Source of the DNA: Arthrobacter sp. 131MFCol6.1
GTDB lineage: Bacteria > Actinomycetota > Actinomycetes > Actinomycetales > Micrococcaceae
Direction: 5' to 3'
NCBI RefSeq assembly: GCF_000374925.1
Contig: NZ_KB895541.1
Span: 248,001-312,000 of the forward strand
Length of the DNA stretch: 64,000 bases
Both the position numbers and the translations under genes were made by a program. Under the pieces are notes generated by a model, which had not been told where the DNA came from, searched no databases, and saw nothing but the letters and a program-made list of their open reading frames with translations. This document shows, piece by piece, positions 33,608 to 41,974 of this stretch. The first letter of the stretch is position 1. Every line of letters begins with the position of its first letter.

Positions 33608-34387
33608 TTATCCCCGCATTGCGGCTCCTTCCAACAGGCCCTTCTCTGTCATCGCTGCGGCCTCGTGGAGCGACCGCACGTGGTCGGCAACCATCGACTT
33701 CTGGAACCGTGCGGTGGGGATGGCTGTGGTGTAGGCGGCGATGGGCTTTCCGGAGGGGTCCCTGATGCACACGCCAAGGCCGCTGACCCCCTGCTCCGTT
33801 TCCTCGAAATTCGTTGCATAGCCTGCCTTGCGGACTGTCGCGAGCTGCCGCTTGAGAGCAGACATGGCATGGATCCGGGCTGTGGGCCACGGCGTCAGGC
33901 CGCCGCGGTAGATTTTCTCCAGCTCGACGTTGCCGAGTTCGGCGAGGATGGCCTTGCCCCCGGCGGAGCAGTAGGCCGGCATGAGGTCGCCCATCCTGGC
34001 TTTGACGTGGAGTGCCTCTTCTGACTCGATGCCATCAATGAAGCGGATGTGGGGCCCGGTCAGAATCATGAGCTGGACGGTGTCGTTGATGTCGCTATAG
34101 AGCTTCTGCAAGGCCGGGCGGCCTACCTGACGCAGCTGGTTCACGGAGAAATTGGCCTCGCCATGGGGAGTCAGCTGTGGGCCTGCCCGGTAGCGCCGCT
34201 CCCGGTCCTGGATGGCAAAGTCCCTTGCGACCAGCGAGCCAAGGAGTCGGTGGGCCGTGGATGGTGCCACGCCGAGGCGCTCCCCGGCTGCCTTGACGCT
34301 GATGGATTCGCCGCCGCGCAGGATGATCAGCAGCTGGAGCGCCCGGTCAACGGATTCGAGCTTGGAAGGACTTTCTGTATTTTGCAT
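33608..34387 (-). CDS. IclR-family transcriptional regulator
   Basis: The 259-residue protein has the N-terminal winged helix (VDRALQLLIILRGGESISVK, LGVAPSTAHRLLGSLVARDF) and the C-terminal effector domain (MPAYCSAGGKAILAELGNVE, GVSGLGVCIRDPSGKPIAAY). IclR regulators commonly control aromatic catabolism and respond to the substrate. The gene stands between the leftward kinase/carboxylase operon and the rightward transporter/ligase operon, so it probably controls both. The ATG at 34387 places the winged helix at the normal distance. Confidence 0.9.
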   Translation of the reverse strand: MQNTESPSKLESVDRALQLLIILRGGESISVKAAGERLGVAPSTAHRLLGSLVARDFAIQDRERRYRAGPQLTPHGEANFSVNQLRQVGRPALQKLYSDINDTVQLMILTGPHIRFIDGIESEEALHVKARMGDLMPAYCSAGGKAILAELGNVELEKIYRGGLTPWPTARIHAMSALKRQLATVRKAGYATNFEETEQGVSGLGVCIRDPSGKPIAAYTTAIPTARFQKSMVADHVRSLHEAAAMTEKGLLEGAAMRG

Positions 34388-34595
34388 AGCAGAATGGTGA
34401 CACGGTTCTCTGGCGCCTGACTAGCCCACGGATTCCGCCTGCCCGGCTGCCAAAGAGCTGCAACTTCGGGCCGCAGCCGGGCCAGCGGATGATTTCGCTA
34501 GGAGAAATCTCCAACATTTTTATGGACGCGTCCAGGGCGTGTGACTAGGCTCACTGCATACCTCTCCCACATCTTTAGGCAGCAAGAAAGAAGAC
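34388..34595. promoter_or_regulatory. Divergent IclR/transporter promoter region with two inverted repeats
   Basis: GCCCGGCTGC (34441-34450) is the exact complement of GCAGCCGGGC (34473-34482), a 10-bp arm hairpin with a 22-base loop. Further right, GATTTC (34491-34496) and GAAATC (34504-34509) form a small palindrome in AT-richer DNA. Either could be the operator for the rightward operon. AAGAAAGAAG precedes the transporter ATG. Confidence 0.45.
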
Positions 34596-35948
34596 ATGGA
34601 CGTCTTGACCCAGATCCGCCAGTCACCGATGACACGATTCCAGGTAATGGCCGTAGTGATCGCTCTGACACTGATCCTCATTGACGGATTCGACGTAGCC
34701 GTGATGGCCTATGCAGCGCCCAGCCTCTCCAGGGCTTGGGGGCTGGACCCGGTCACCCTCGGCTTCCTGCTCAGCGCCAGCCTGTTCGGGATGGCCGCGG
34801 GTTCGATCTTCCTGACTCCGCTCGCGGACAAGATCGGCCGCCGGAAGCTGGCCCTGATCTCGCTGGTCATCATCAGCGTTGGTATGGTGCTCTCCGTTTT
34901 CGCCGTTGATGCCATGCAGCTGATGGCTTTCCGGGTCATCACCGGACTTGGTGTGGGCGGCATGATGGCCAACCTGAACGTCCTGGTGTCGGAATACTCC
35001 TCGGACAAGCGTCGGGGCACCATCATCGGCATCTACGCCGCCGGTTATCCGATCGGTGCCACTATAGGCGGACTGGTAGCTGCCCCGTTGATTCCGGTCT
35101 ACGGCTGGCATTCAGTGTTCATCGTGGGGGCGGCACTGACGGTCCTGATGCTGGCGATCTCCTGGCGCTTCCTTCCGGAGTCCCTCGACTACCTGCTGAC
35201 CCGTCGCCCGTCAGGTGCCCTGCCCAAGGTCAACGGAATCCTCGCGAAGATCGGCCGGCCGGCTTTGGCCAAACTGCCAGCCCTTCCGGCTGCCGTCCGC
35301 CACCAGAGCGCGGTGGGCGAGATCCTGAGCCGGCCCACCCGTTTCCGGACGCTGGCTTTGTGGATCGGCTACGCCTGCCTCGTCGCGGCCTACTACTTCG
35401 CGAACACCTGGACTCCAAAGATCGTTGCGGCAGCCTCCGGCAATGACTCCCTCGGGGTGACCATCGGTGTGATCGCCAACGCGGGCGGCATCCTCGGCTG
35501 CTTCATCTTCAGCGCACTCGCCATCAAGTACCGCAGCCGGCCCCTGCTCGTCTGGGCCCTGGTTCTGGCCGCCGTCGCCTACCTGCTCTTCGGCGTGGTC
35601 TTCACCCACGTCAACGTCGCCCTCGGCGTCGCACTGTTCCTCGGGATCCTCACCACCGCCGCGATTGCCGGCTTCTACGCTGTGGCACCCGATGTTTACA
35701 CCGCGAGGGCACGGGCCACCGGTATCGGCTGGATGATCGGGCTGGGCCGCTTGGTCTCCATCGTGGCCCCCATCCTGGTGGGTTACCTGATCTCCGGCGG
35801 CTGGCAGCCGGAGCGCATCTTCTTCCTGTTCGCAATCCCGCTGGCGACCTCCGCCCTGTGCATCGTTTCCCTCGGCATGTCGCTCAAGCGCACCCAGCCG
35901 CCGGCCCTGGCGGACACCGCCCTGGCTCCCACTTCGCCTGCCGCGTAA
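34596..35948 (+). CDS. MFS transporter, aromatic acid:H+ symporter type
   Basis: The 450-residue protein has 12 predicted helices. Helix 1 carries LILIDGFDVAVMAYAAPSLS, matching the DGFD motif of the aromatic-acid symporters (PcaK, BenK type). The loop after helix 2 has PLADKIGRRKLALI. It should import an aromatic compound, such as a hydroxyphenyl ketone or its acid. It is the first gene of the rightward operon, divergent from iclR, and its family is the best internal clue that the locus substrate is aromatic. Confidence 0.88.
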   Translation: MDVLTQIRQSPMTRFQVMAVVIALTLILIDGFDVAVMAYAAPSLSRAWGLDPVTLGFLLSASLFGMAAGSIFLTPLADKIGRRKLALISLVIISVGMVLSVFAVDAMQLMAFRVITGLGVGGMMANLNVLVSEYSSDKRRGTIIGIYAAGYPIGATIGGLVAAPLIPVYGWHSVFIVGAALTVLMLAISWRFLPESLDYLLTRRPSGALPKVNGILAKIGRPALAKLPALPAAVRHQSAVGEILSRPTRFRTLALWIGYACLVAAYYFANTWTPKIVAAASGNDSLGVTIGVIANAGGILGCFIFSALAIKYRSRPLLVWALVLAAVAYLLFGVVFTHVNVALGVALFLGILTTAAIAGFYAVAPDVYTARARATGIGWMIGLGRLVSIVAPILVGYLISGGWQPERIFFLFAIPLATSALCIVSLGMSLKRTQPPALADTALAPTSPAA

Positions 35949-35991
35949 GCGGAACCCATACTCTCCCTGTCAAGACATCGAAGGAAAATCC

Positions 35992-37980
35992 ATGCGTTCA
36001 GTTGAAACCGGCGCCCTGCTGCGAGCCGCCCCCAAGCGTGAAGAATGGTCCGGCTCCCGGATGGGCCGCTTCCTGGCCGCCGTCGAGCAGAAGACCGGCC
36101 GGACCTTCGCCGGTTACGAGGACGCGTGGCAGTGGTCCGTGGACAACCTCGAAGAGTTCTGGGCCGAGGTCTGGGACCATTTCGAGATCATCTCCCACAC
36201 CCCCTACGAGGCAGTCCTGGGCGACCGCAAGATGCCGGGGGCGGAGTGGTTCCCGGGTTCCACGATCAACTACACAGAACACATAGTGCGTGCAGTCCGC
36301 AGCCGCCAGGACGACATCATGGTTAAGTCCCGGAGCCAGACTGCCGGCCGTTCCGAATGGACCGGCGGCCGGCTGCTGGAGGAGATCGGGCGCATCCAGC
36401 AGGGGCTGGTCCGCCAGGGCATCATGGCGGGGGACCGCGTGGCCGGCTATCTGCCGAACATTCCGCAGACCCTCGCGGCCTACCTGGCCACGACGGCGCT
36501 GGGCGCCATCTGGTGCTCCGTGCCGCCCGAAATGGGCCCCAAATCCGTGGTCGACCGGATCAGCCAGCTCGAACCCAAACTGATCATCGCCGTCGACGGC
36601 TACCGGTGGGGAAAGAAGGACCTGTCCCGGGCGGATGACCTGGTGCGGATCCGGATGGAACTGCCGGACACCCAGGTGGTGCTGCTCCCGTATCTCGACC
36701 AGGACTGCCAGGTGCCGGCCAACACCATTGCCTACCGCGACTTCACCGCTGAGAGCGCCGGCATCCGCTTCGAGGCCGTGCCGTTCTCCCACCCGCTGAC
36801 CGTCCTGTTCTCCTCCGGAACCACGGGCAAACCCAAGGCGATCGTCCACTCGCACGGCGGCCTGCTGCTGGAACACTTCAAGGCCATGGGGCTGCACTTC
36901 GACATGGGCCCGAAGGACACCGCGTTCTGGTTCACCACCACCGGCTGGATGGTGTGGACCCTGGGCATCTCCACCCTACTGACCGGCGCCGCCGTCGTCC
37001 TCATGGACGGGGACCCCAACTGGCCAACGCTCGACGGCGAATGGTCCCAGTGGGCGGTACTGGCCGAGACCGAAGCCACCTACCTGGGCACGGGTTCTGC
37101 CTATCTCGCCGCCTGCGCCCACGCCGGACTTACGCCGGGTGCCACCTGGGACCTCAGCCGGCTCCGCGAGATCCAGTGCTCCGGCTCGCCGCTCGCGGCC
37201 GACGTCGCGGCCTGGGTGTACGACGACGTCAGCCCGGACTTGGTGCTTGCCCCCACTTCCGGGGGTACTGATATCTGTGCCGCGTTCCTGGGCGCCAGCC
37301 CGCTGACCGGAGTCTATGCAGGTGAAATGTCCTGCCGGCCCCTGGGCGTGTCGGTGGAGTCCTGGGACCGGGACGGACATCCGTTGCACGGCATAGCCGG
37401 CGAGCTTGTAGCCACGAAGCCCATGCCCTCCATGCCTGTCTTCTTCTGGGGCGACACGGACAACGAGCGTTACACCGACAGCTACTTCAGCGCGTATCCG
37501 GGTGTCTGGCGGCACGGTGACTGGCTCATCGAGACCGAACGCGGGACCTGGGTGATTTCGGGCCGGTCGGACGCCACCCTGAACCGGGGCGGCGTACGCC
37601 TGGGAACGGCCGAGTTCTACGCCGTTCTCGATGGCCTGCCACAGGTCAACGACAGCATGGTGCTGCACTTTGAGGACCCGGCAGGGGGAATGGGCCGCCT
37701 GGCGCTGCTCGTTGAAGCCCAGGAAGGTGCCGATACCGCACAGCTGGAGGCGGCGGTCCGCCGGGCGCTCCGAACGGAACTGTCACCCCGCCACGTCCCC
37801 GACGACGTCGTCTTCGTTCCCAGCATTCCCCGCAACCCCTCAGGAAAGCGGCTGGAAATCCCGCTCAAGCGGGTCATCCAGGGCGCCGTGCTGGGCGAGG
37901 CCATGGACCCGGGCGTGCTCGTCAAACCGGAAGATGTTGGCGAGACAGTGCGGCTCATCCAGAAGGCGTTCGCCGCGTGA
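35992..37980 (+). CDS. Acetoacetyl-CoA-synthetase-like beta-keto acid CoA ligase
   Basis: The 662-residue adenylate-forming enzyme has the acetoacetyl-CoA synthetase N-terminus (GYEDAWQWSVDNLEEFWAEV), the P-loop-like LFSSGTTGKPKAIVHSHGG and the C-terminal domain with NPSGKRLEIPLKRV holding the catalytic Lys. In this locus the natural substrate is likely an aryl beta-keto acid made by the carboxylase, activated to its CoA thioester before thiolysis; acetoacetate itself is possible if the ketone were acetone. GAAGGA precedes the ATG. The next gene overlaps its stop (GTGA). Confidence 0.88.
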   Translation: MRSVETGALLRAAPKREEWSGSRMGRFLAAVEQKTGRTFAGYEDAWQWSVDNLEEFWAEVWDHFEIISHTPYEAVLGDRKMPGAEWFPGSTINYTEHIVRAVRSRQDDIMVKSRSQTAGRSEWTGGRLLEEIGRIQQGLVRQGIMAGDRVAGYLPNIPQTLAAYLATTALGAIWCSVPPEMGPKSVVDRISQLEPKLIIAVDGYRWGKKDLSRADDLVRIRMELPDTQVVLLPYLDQDCQVPANTIAYRDFTAESAGIRFEAVPFSHPLTVLFSSGTTGKPKAIVHSHGGLLLEHFKAMGLHFDMGPKDTAFWFTTTGWMVWTLGISTLLTGAAVVLMDGDPNWPTLDGEWSQWAVLAETEATYLGTGSAYLAACAHAGLTPGATWDLSRLREIQCSGSPLAADVAAWVYDDVSPDLVLAPTSGGTDICAAFLGASPLTGVYAGEMSCRPLGVSVESWDRDGHPLHGIAGELVATKPMPSMPVFFWGDTDNERYTDSYFSAYPGVWRHGDWLIETERGTWVISGRSDATLNRGGVRLGTAEFYAVLDGLPQVNDSMVLHFEDPAGGMGRLALLVEAQEGADTAQLEAAVRRALRTELSPRHVPDDVVFVPSIPRNPSGKRLEIPLKRVIQGAVLGEAMDPGVLVKPEDVGETVRLIQKAFAA

Positions 37981-38873
37981 CTACTACCAGAAACGTGAAT
38001 CCGATGAATATTTCCGACCTCGTTGCCATCGACATGCATGTCCATATTGAAGCCGACGGCCATGGCCACACCGACATGCCGGAAGACTTCCGCGAAGCTG
38101 CCCGCAAGCACTTCGGCACCTCGCACGAACCGTTGAACGTCGACAGCGTGGCCGCCCATTACCGCGAGCGCAATATGGCCGCCGTCGTCTTCACGGTGGA
38201 TCATGAATCCCAGACCGGCCATCCGCCGATCTCCAACCGCGAGATTGCCCGCCAGGCTGCGGAGCATTCGGATGTGCTCATTCCCTTTGCCAGCATCAAC
38301 CCTGCCCGCGGTGAGGAGGGTGTGCGGGAAGCGAAGATCCTGGTGGAGGAATTTGGTGTCAAGGGGTTCAAGTTCCACCCCAACCTGCAGGGATTCTTCC
38401 CGAACGATCCCATGGCCTACCCCCTCTATGAGGCAATTCAGGAACTGGGGGTTCCTGCGCTCTTCCATACGGGGCAGAGCGGGATCGGTTCGGGCATGCC
38501 GGGCTCAGGCGGGATCAGGCTGAAATACTCCAACCCGCTCGTGCTCGATGACGTGGCCGTGGACTTCCCGGACTTGAAGATCATCATGGCCCACCCGTCG
38601 TTTCCCTGGCAGGACGAGGCGCTGGCGGTCGCGGCGCGCCACACTAACGTCTACATCGACCTCTCCGGCTGGTCCCCGAAGTACTTCCCGCCGCAGCTGG
38701 TGCAGTACGCGAACTCACTGCTGCGAACCAAGGTCCTTTTCGGCTCCGACTACCCCATGATTCCGCCGGACCGCTGGATCGCCGACTTTGAGAAACTGGC
38801 CATCAAACCGGAAGTCCGTCCGCTGATCATGCGCGAAAACGCCATCCGGCTGCTTGGCCTGGGCGTAGCCTGA
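37977..38873 (+). CDS. Amidohydrolase (ACMSD-like, amidohydro_2 family)
   Basis: The protein begins its barrel with VAIDMHVHIE (HxH metal ligands), has LFHTGQSG (third His), MAHPSFPWQDEA (fourth His) and FGSDYPMIPP (Asp). This is the set of the gamma-resorcylate decarboxylase/ACMSD and lactonase group, which perform decarboxylation or C-C/C-O hydrolysis on ring acids. In this operon it may cleave or decarboxylate a pathway intermediate; hydrolysis of the aryl beta-keto acid is one idea. GTG 37977 overlaps the ligase stop (GTGA); ATG 38004 is a possible alternative start. Confidence 0.85.
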   Translation: MTTTRNVNPMNISDLVAIDMHVHIEADGHGHTDMPEDFREAARKHFGTSHEPLNVDSVAAHYRERNMAAVVFTVDHESQTGHPPISNREIARQAAEHSDVLIPFASINPARGEEGVREAKILVEEFGVKGFKFHPNLQGFFPNDPMAYPLYEAIQELGVPALFHTGQSGIGSGMPGSGGIRLKYSNPLVLDDVAVDFPDLKIIMAHPSFPWQDEALAVAARHTNVYIDLSGWSPKYFPPQLVQYANSLLRTKVLFGSDYPMIPPDRWIADFEKLAIKPEVRPLIMRENAIRLLGLGVA

Positions 38874-38904
38874 GCCTGACCCAACCACCGACTAGGAAAC
38901 ATCA

Positions 38905-39666
38905 ATGTCACAACGCGTACTCATCACCGCCGGAGCCAGCGGGATCGGCCTTGCCGCCGCCAAGGCCTTCACAGCTGCCGGCGCCCGGGTTCACATCGCC
39001 GACATCAATGCCGAGGCGGTGGCCGCAGCCAGCGCCGGTAACCCGGACATCACCGGATCAGTGACGGACGTCAGCAACCCCGACGCCGTCGCCGCCCTGT
39101 TCCAGGACGTCAAGAAGGAGCTTGGCGGTCTGGATGTGCTGGTCAACAACGCCGGCATCGCGGGCCCCACGACCCCGGTCGAGGAATACGACGCCGGCGC
39201 TTTCGCCGCGGTCATTGGAGTCAACCTGCAGGGCACGTTTAATGTCACGCAGCGGGCTATCCCTTTGCTGAAGGAATCCGACGCCGCGTCCATCGTGACC
39301 ATGTCTTCCCTGGCCGGCCGGTTCGGCTACCCGAACCGGGTTGCTTATTCCACTACCAAGTGGGGCCTGGTCGGATTCGCAAAGACGCTCGCCATGGAAC
39401 TGGGACCGTTTGGCATTACCTCGAACACTATCCACCCGGGCGCCGTGGACGGCCCGCGCATCATGAGCGTCTTCGAGGGCCGTGCGTCCATCTCCGGCCG
39501 CACTGTTCAGGAGGAAGTCGACTCCGCGATGGCCAACCAGTCGGTGAAGCAATTCATCAACCCCGACGACATCGCCGCCCTGATCCTCTTCCTCGCCGGC
39601 CCGCACGCCCGCACCATCTCCGGCCAGATGTTCCCCATCGACGGCGACTCCAAAGCCGCAGTCTAA
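38905..39666 (+). CDS. Short-chain dehydrogenase/reductase
   Basis: The 253-residue classical SDR shows TAGASGIGLAAAKAF (cofactor loop), VNNAGIAG, the catalytic Ser of VTMSSLAG and YSTTK. An Asp after the second strand (VHIADINAE) favours NAD(H). It may oxidise the 1-arylethanol form of the substrate (for example the alcohol of 4-hydroxyacetophenone) to the ketone, feeding the kinase/carboxylase. It is the last gene of the rightward operon, 31 bases after the amidohydrolase. Confidence 0.88.
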   Translation: MSQRVLITAGASGIGLAAAKAFTAAGARVHIADINAEAVAAASAGNPDITGSVTDVSNPDAVAALFQDVKKELGGLDVLVNNAGIAGPTTPVEEYDAGAFAAVIGVNLQGTFNVTQRAIPLLKESDAASIVTMSSLAGRFGYPNRVAYSTTKWGLVGFAKTLAMELGPFGITSNTIHPGAVDGPRIMSVFEGRASISGRTVQEEVDSAMANQSVKQFINPDDIAALILFLAGPHARTISGQMFPIDGDSKAAV

Positions 39667-39970
39667 TGAGCGCGAGGCATATTGCCGCGCAGGCGCCAGC
39701 CATCGGCCGCCCCGCCGGGACAAACGCACTCCCCGTTATCGTCGCAATCTATCCCGGCTTTGCCCGGGGAATCCTGGCCTGGACGGTTCCGCATATACCC
39801 GTCTGACATGCGTTTTGCGGCGCTTCCGCCACAACGAAGAGCACGACAAGCGATTCTTGGTAGCTGGCCCTTCCGGAGTCCTGGAATCCGTCGCTGGGGG
39901 AGAAGAGTTCCCTGCCTCTTTTGGGCGCCGGACGGATCTGTCAGCCGAGGGCCGGAATCTTTTTCGGGTT
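39667..39970. other. Convergent intergenic region
   Basis: About 300 bases between the SDR stop and the stop of the leftward DinB-like gene. No gene or clear hairpin with a T run was found. Confidence 0.4.
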
Positions 39971-40513
39971 TCAAGACGCTCCCTGTTCTCCCGGGAGGCG
40001 GAGCGTGAGTTGCCGGGCGTGGAAGTCGAAGTGCTGCGTGGGGTAGGCGTAGACGGCGTTGAGCGTCATCTGGGGTTGGAAGAACGGGTCCCACCGGTCG
40101 GGGAACGCCATGGACCGGAGGAGGGACCCGGCGCTCTCGTGGTCGAGCCGGCGGGACAGGGCGGCGATGGTTCGGTCCAGTTTCCGGCCCATCCGCTCTC
40201 TGTTGTAGACCAGTGCGGCGGCACGGGAGCCCCAGTAATTGACGACATCAAACGGGCGCGTTCCGGCGTTCAGGACCGCGGCGAACGCCCGGCCCGCCGG
40301 TGGGGGAAGACGGCTGACGACGCGGACCAGGGGGAGTAGGGCACGAACCACCATGTAGCCGAAGACCATGTGGAAGAGCAGCTCTTCATTGGTCCATCGC
40401 GTGCCGTCGCTCTTATGGTGAAGACCGGCGGGCGATGCGCCCTCCAGCCACATACGGAGTTCGCGGCGGGCACGGCCGTACCCGGCCAGGATCTCTTGTT
40501 TCGTTGGCTCCAT
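39971..40513 (-). CDS. DinB-like protein
   Basis: The 180-residue protein looks like a DinB/YfiT-type four-helix bundle: RWTNEELLFHMVFGYMVVRA with a His near residue 48, a middle helix with RERMGRKLDRTIAALSRRLD, and a C-terminal YPTQHFDFHARQLTLRL with two His that would complete a metal site. Such proteins are often thiol-dependent (mycothiol or bacillithiol) transferases; the substrate is unknown. It is unconnected with the neighbouring operons. Confidence 0.72.
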   Translation of the reverse strand: MEPTKQEILAGYGRARRELRMWLEGASPAGLHHKSDGTRWTNEELLFHMVFGYMVVRALLPLVRVVSRLPPPAGRAFAAVLNAGTRPFDVVNYWGSRAAALVYNRERMGRKLDRTIAALSRRLDHESAGSLLRSMAFPDRWDPFFQPQMTLNAVYAYPTQHFDFHARQLTLRLPGEQGAS

Positions 40514-40789
40514 GCCGGGCCCCTCGCACTCTCAGATCCACAATCGGCCGCAGCCTGGTGGCCGGACAGCCTTCATTATGCCTTCACCGGCCAATTGCGG
40601 CTCTGATGCCGGTTCCGGGCAAGCCGGGGCGGCCTTGCCCGCTGCCAAAACCACGTGGCAGCGTGGCGATCAGGTGCTGCGGGACCTGTATGTATGCGCG
40701 TGGCATCACCGAGGCGATGATGACGGGCGTTCGACGATGGACGAGCTCGCTGGCCGGACCCTGGCGGCCGGCAGGGTACTCGTCTTTTG
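40514..40789. other. Degenerate sequence without a gene
   Basis: Open frames on both strands lack family features. A minus-strand frame (HRRTPVIIASVMPRAYIQVP) reads protein-like for a short stretch but has no recognisable relatives. Confidence 0.3.
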
Positions 40790-41104
40790 AGGCTCGTGCG
40801 TTGGTGGCCAGGAAACTCACGGTGCCGTGGGGGACGGTGGCATGATCCGCGGTCAAGCGCATGCCTCCCATCCTTCCCGGGCGGCCCATCATGGGACCGC
40901 CCATGTCGGTCGCGGCGACGTTGACGACGGTTCCGGCCAGGCCGGGAACCGCGCAGCCGCCCGGGCGAAGCCGCCGCCTGTCCGCGGGACGGCCAAGACC
41001 GCGACGGCGGCGAGGGAAGCCACGCCGCCCCAGAAGATCAGCATCATCAGCGCCATCAGCACCCACCCCCAGACGCCCCAGCCGCCATTCCATCCATACA
41101 TCAT
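40790..41104 (-). pseudogene. Decayed membrane-anchored cupredoxin-like gene
   Basis: GGAGG lies 7 bases before ATG 41104, and the first 40 residues are intact (MMYGWNGGWGVWGWVLMALM and a membrane helix). A frameshift near 40950 then leads to GTVVNVAATDMGGPMMGRPG and MRLTADHATVPHGTVSFLAT, the start of a cupredoxin-like domain common in actinobacteria. The expected copper-ligand region (HELVVL) is absent; sequence diverges after SFLATNA. It is therefore both frameshifted and truncated. Confidence 0.55.
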
Positions 41105-41196
41105 GCGAAGACCTCCATCCTTGTGACGAGCTTTCTTGGTACCGGCCCTGTGAACGGCGCTTGTGCCTTCATTGCGGCGGCAGGGCAGTGATGTAT

Positions 41197-41871
41197 CTAG
41201 GCGGCGGCTTCCACGGGCAGGCCGCCGAGGCGCCATTCGAGCATTCCCTCGTTCAGCCGTCTGGCCCTCCGGCCGGTGGAGCGCAGCAGGTCTACCGCTT
41301 CGTAGGCCAGGACGCAGTAGGCGCCGCGGCAGTAGGCGACGATCTCCCGGTCCCTGGGCAGCTCGGCGAGCCTGTCGCGGAGCTGGTCGAGCGGGATGGA
41401 GAGGGCTCCGGGGATGTGGGCGGCGTGATACTCCTCGTCGGGGCGCACGTCCAGGACTGTCACGGTTCCGGCGCCGGCACGCACGAGCAGGTCTTCCCGG
41501 GTGACTTCCTCGTCGTGGGCCCGCGCGCCCTCCAGCCCCAGGTAGGCGATGCGTTTGGCTTCGACGTCCGCCACGTGCTCCTGCGCGACGGACCGGAGCA
41601 GGCTGTAGAGCCGGAGGATGTCCGGGCCGGCGAGGTCGTAGTGGATCCGGTTGCCGTCCCGCCTGGTGGTGACCAGTCCTGCCTGGCGCAAGGCCTGCAG
41701 GTGCGCCGAGGCCGTGCTGAGCCCCAGTCCGGCGGCGGCGGCGAGGGTTTCCACGCTGCGTTCCCCCTGGGTTAGCAGGTCCAGCAGCTCCAGGCGCTTG
41801 CCGTTGGCCAGGGCCTTGCCCACTCTGGCGAACTCCTCGAAGAGTTCCGATTTCCTGGCTTTGTCGCCCAC
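41197..41871 (-). CDS. ArsR-type regulator fused to a rhodanese domain
   Basis: Residues about 10-95 form an ArsR winged helix (LFEEFARVGKALANGKRLEL, GLGLSTASAHLQALRQAGLV). Residues about 115-215 form a rhodanese domain (VTVLDVRPDEEYHAAHIPGA) with active-site YCRGAYC. The DNA-binding part has no Cys, so sulfur sensing probably uses the rhodanese Cys. GTG 41871 follows GGAGGAG; an in-frame TTG at 41883 would put that ribosome site inside the gene. It is divergent from the MBL/rhodanese gene, with two TTCCA-N8-TGGAA palindromes between them, presumably its operators. Confidence 0.88.
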   Translation of the reverse strand: MGDKARKSELFEEFARVGKALANGKRLELLDLLTQGERSVETLAAAAGLGLSTASAHLQALRQAGLVTTRRDGNRIHYDLAGPDILRLYSLLRSVAQEHVADVEAKRIAYLGLEGARAHDEEVTREDLLVRAGAGTVTVLDVRPDEEYHAAHIPGALSIPLDQLRDRLAELPRDREIVAYCRGAYCVLAYEAVDLLRSTGRRARRLNEGMLEWRLGGLPVEAAA

Positions 41872-41885
41872 TTGCTCCTCCAAAG

Positions 41886-41932
41886 TTCCATGTAATACTG
41901 GAACAAATACTATTCCACGTTTATCTGGAATA
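41886..41932. promoter_or_regulatory. Two tandem TTCCA-N8-TGGAA operators
   Basis: TTCCATGTAATACTGGAA (41886-41903) and TATTCCA-CGTTTATC-TGGAATA (41911-41932) have the same half-sites and the same eight-base spacer, 27 bases centre to centre. They sit between the divergent ArsR-rhodanese and MBL-rhodanese genes. Confidence 0.75.
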
Positions 41933-41941
41933 CCACTCTAC

Positions 41942-41957
41942 CGCCGGTATACCGGCG
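41942..41957. promoter_or_regulatory. 16-bp perfect palindrome before the MBL-rhodanese gene
   Basis: CGCCGGTATACCGGCG lies directly upstream of the AAGGAGA ribosome site. It may be another operator or a small leader hairpin. Confidence 0.5.
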
Positions 41958-41974
41958 TGGAAGGAGATGAAGTC

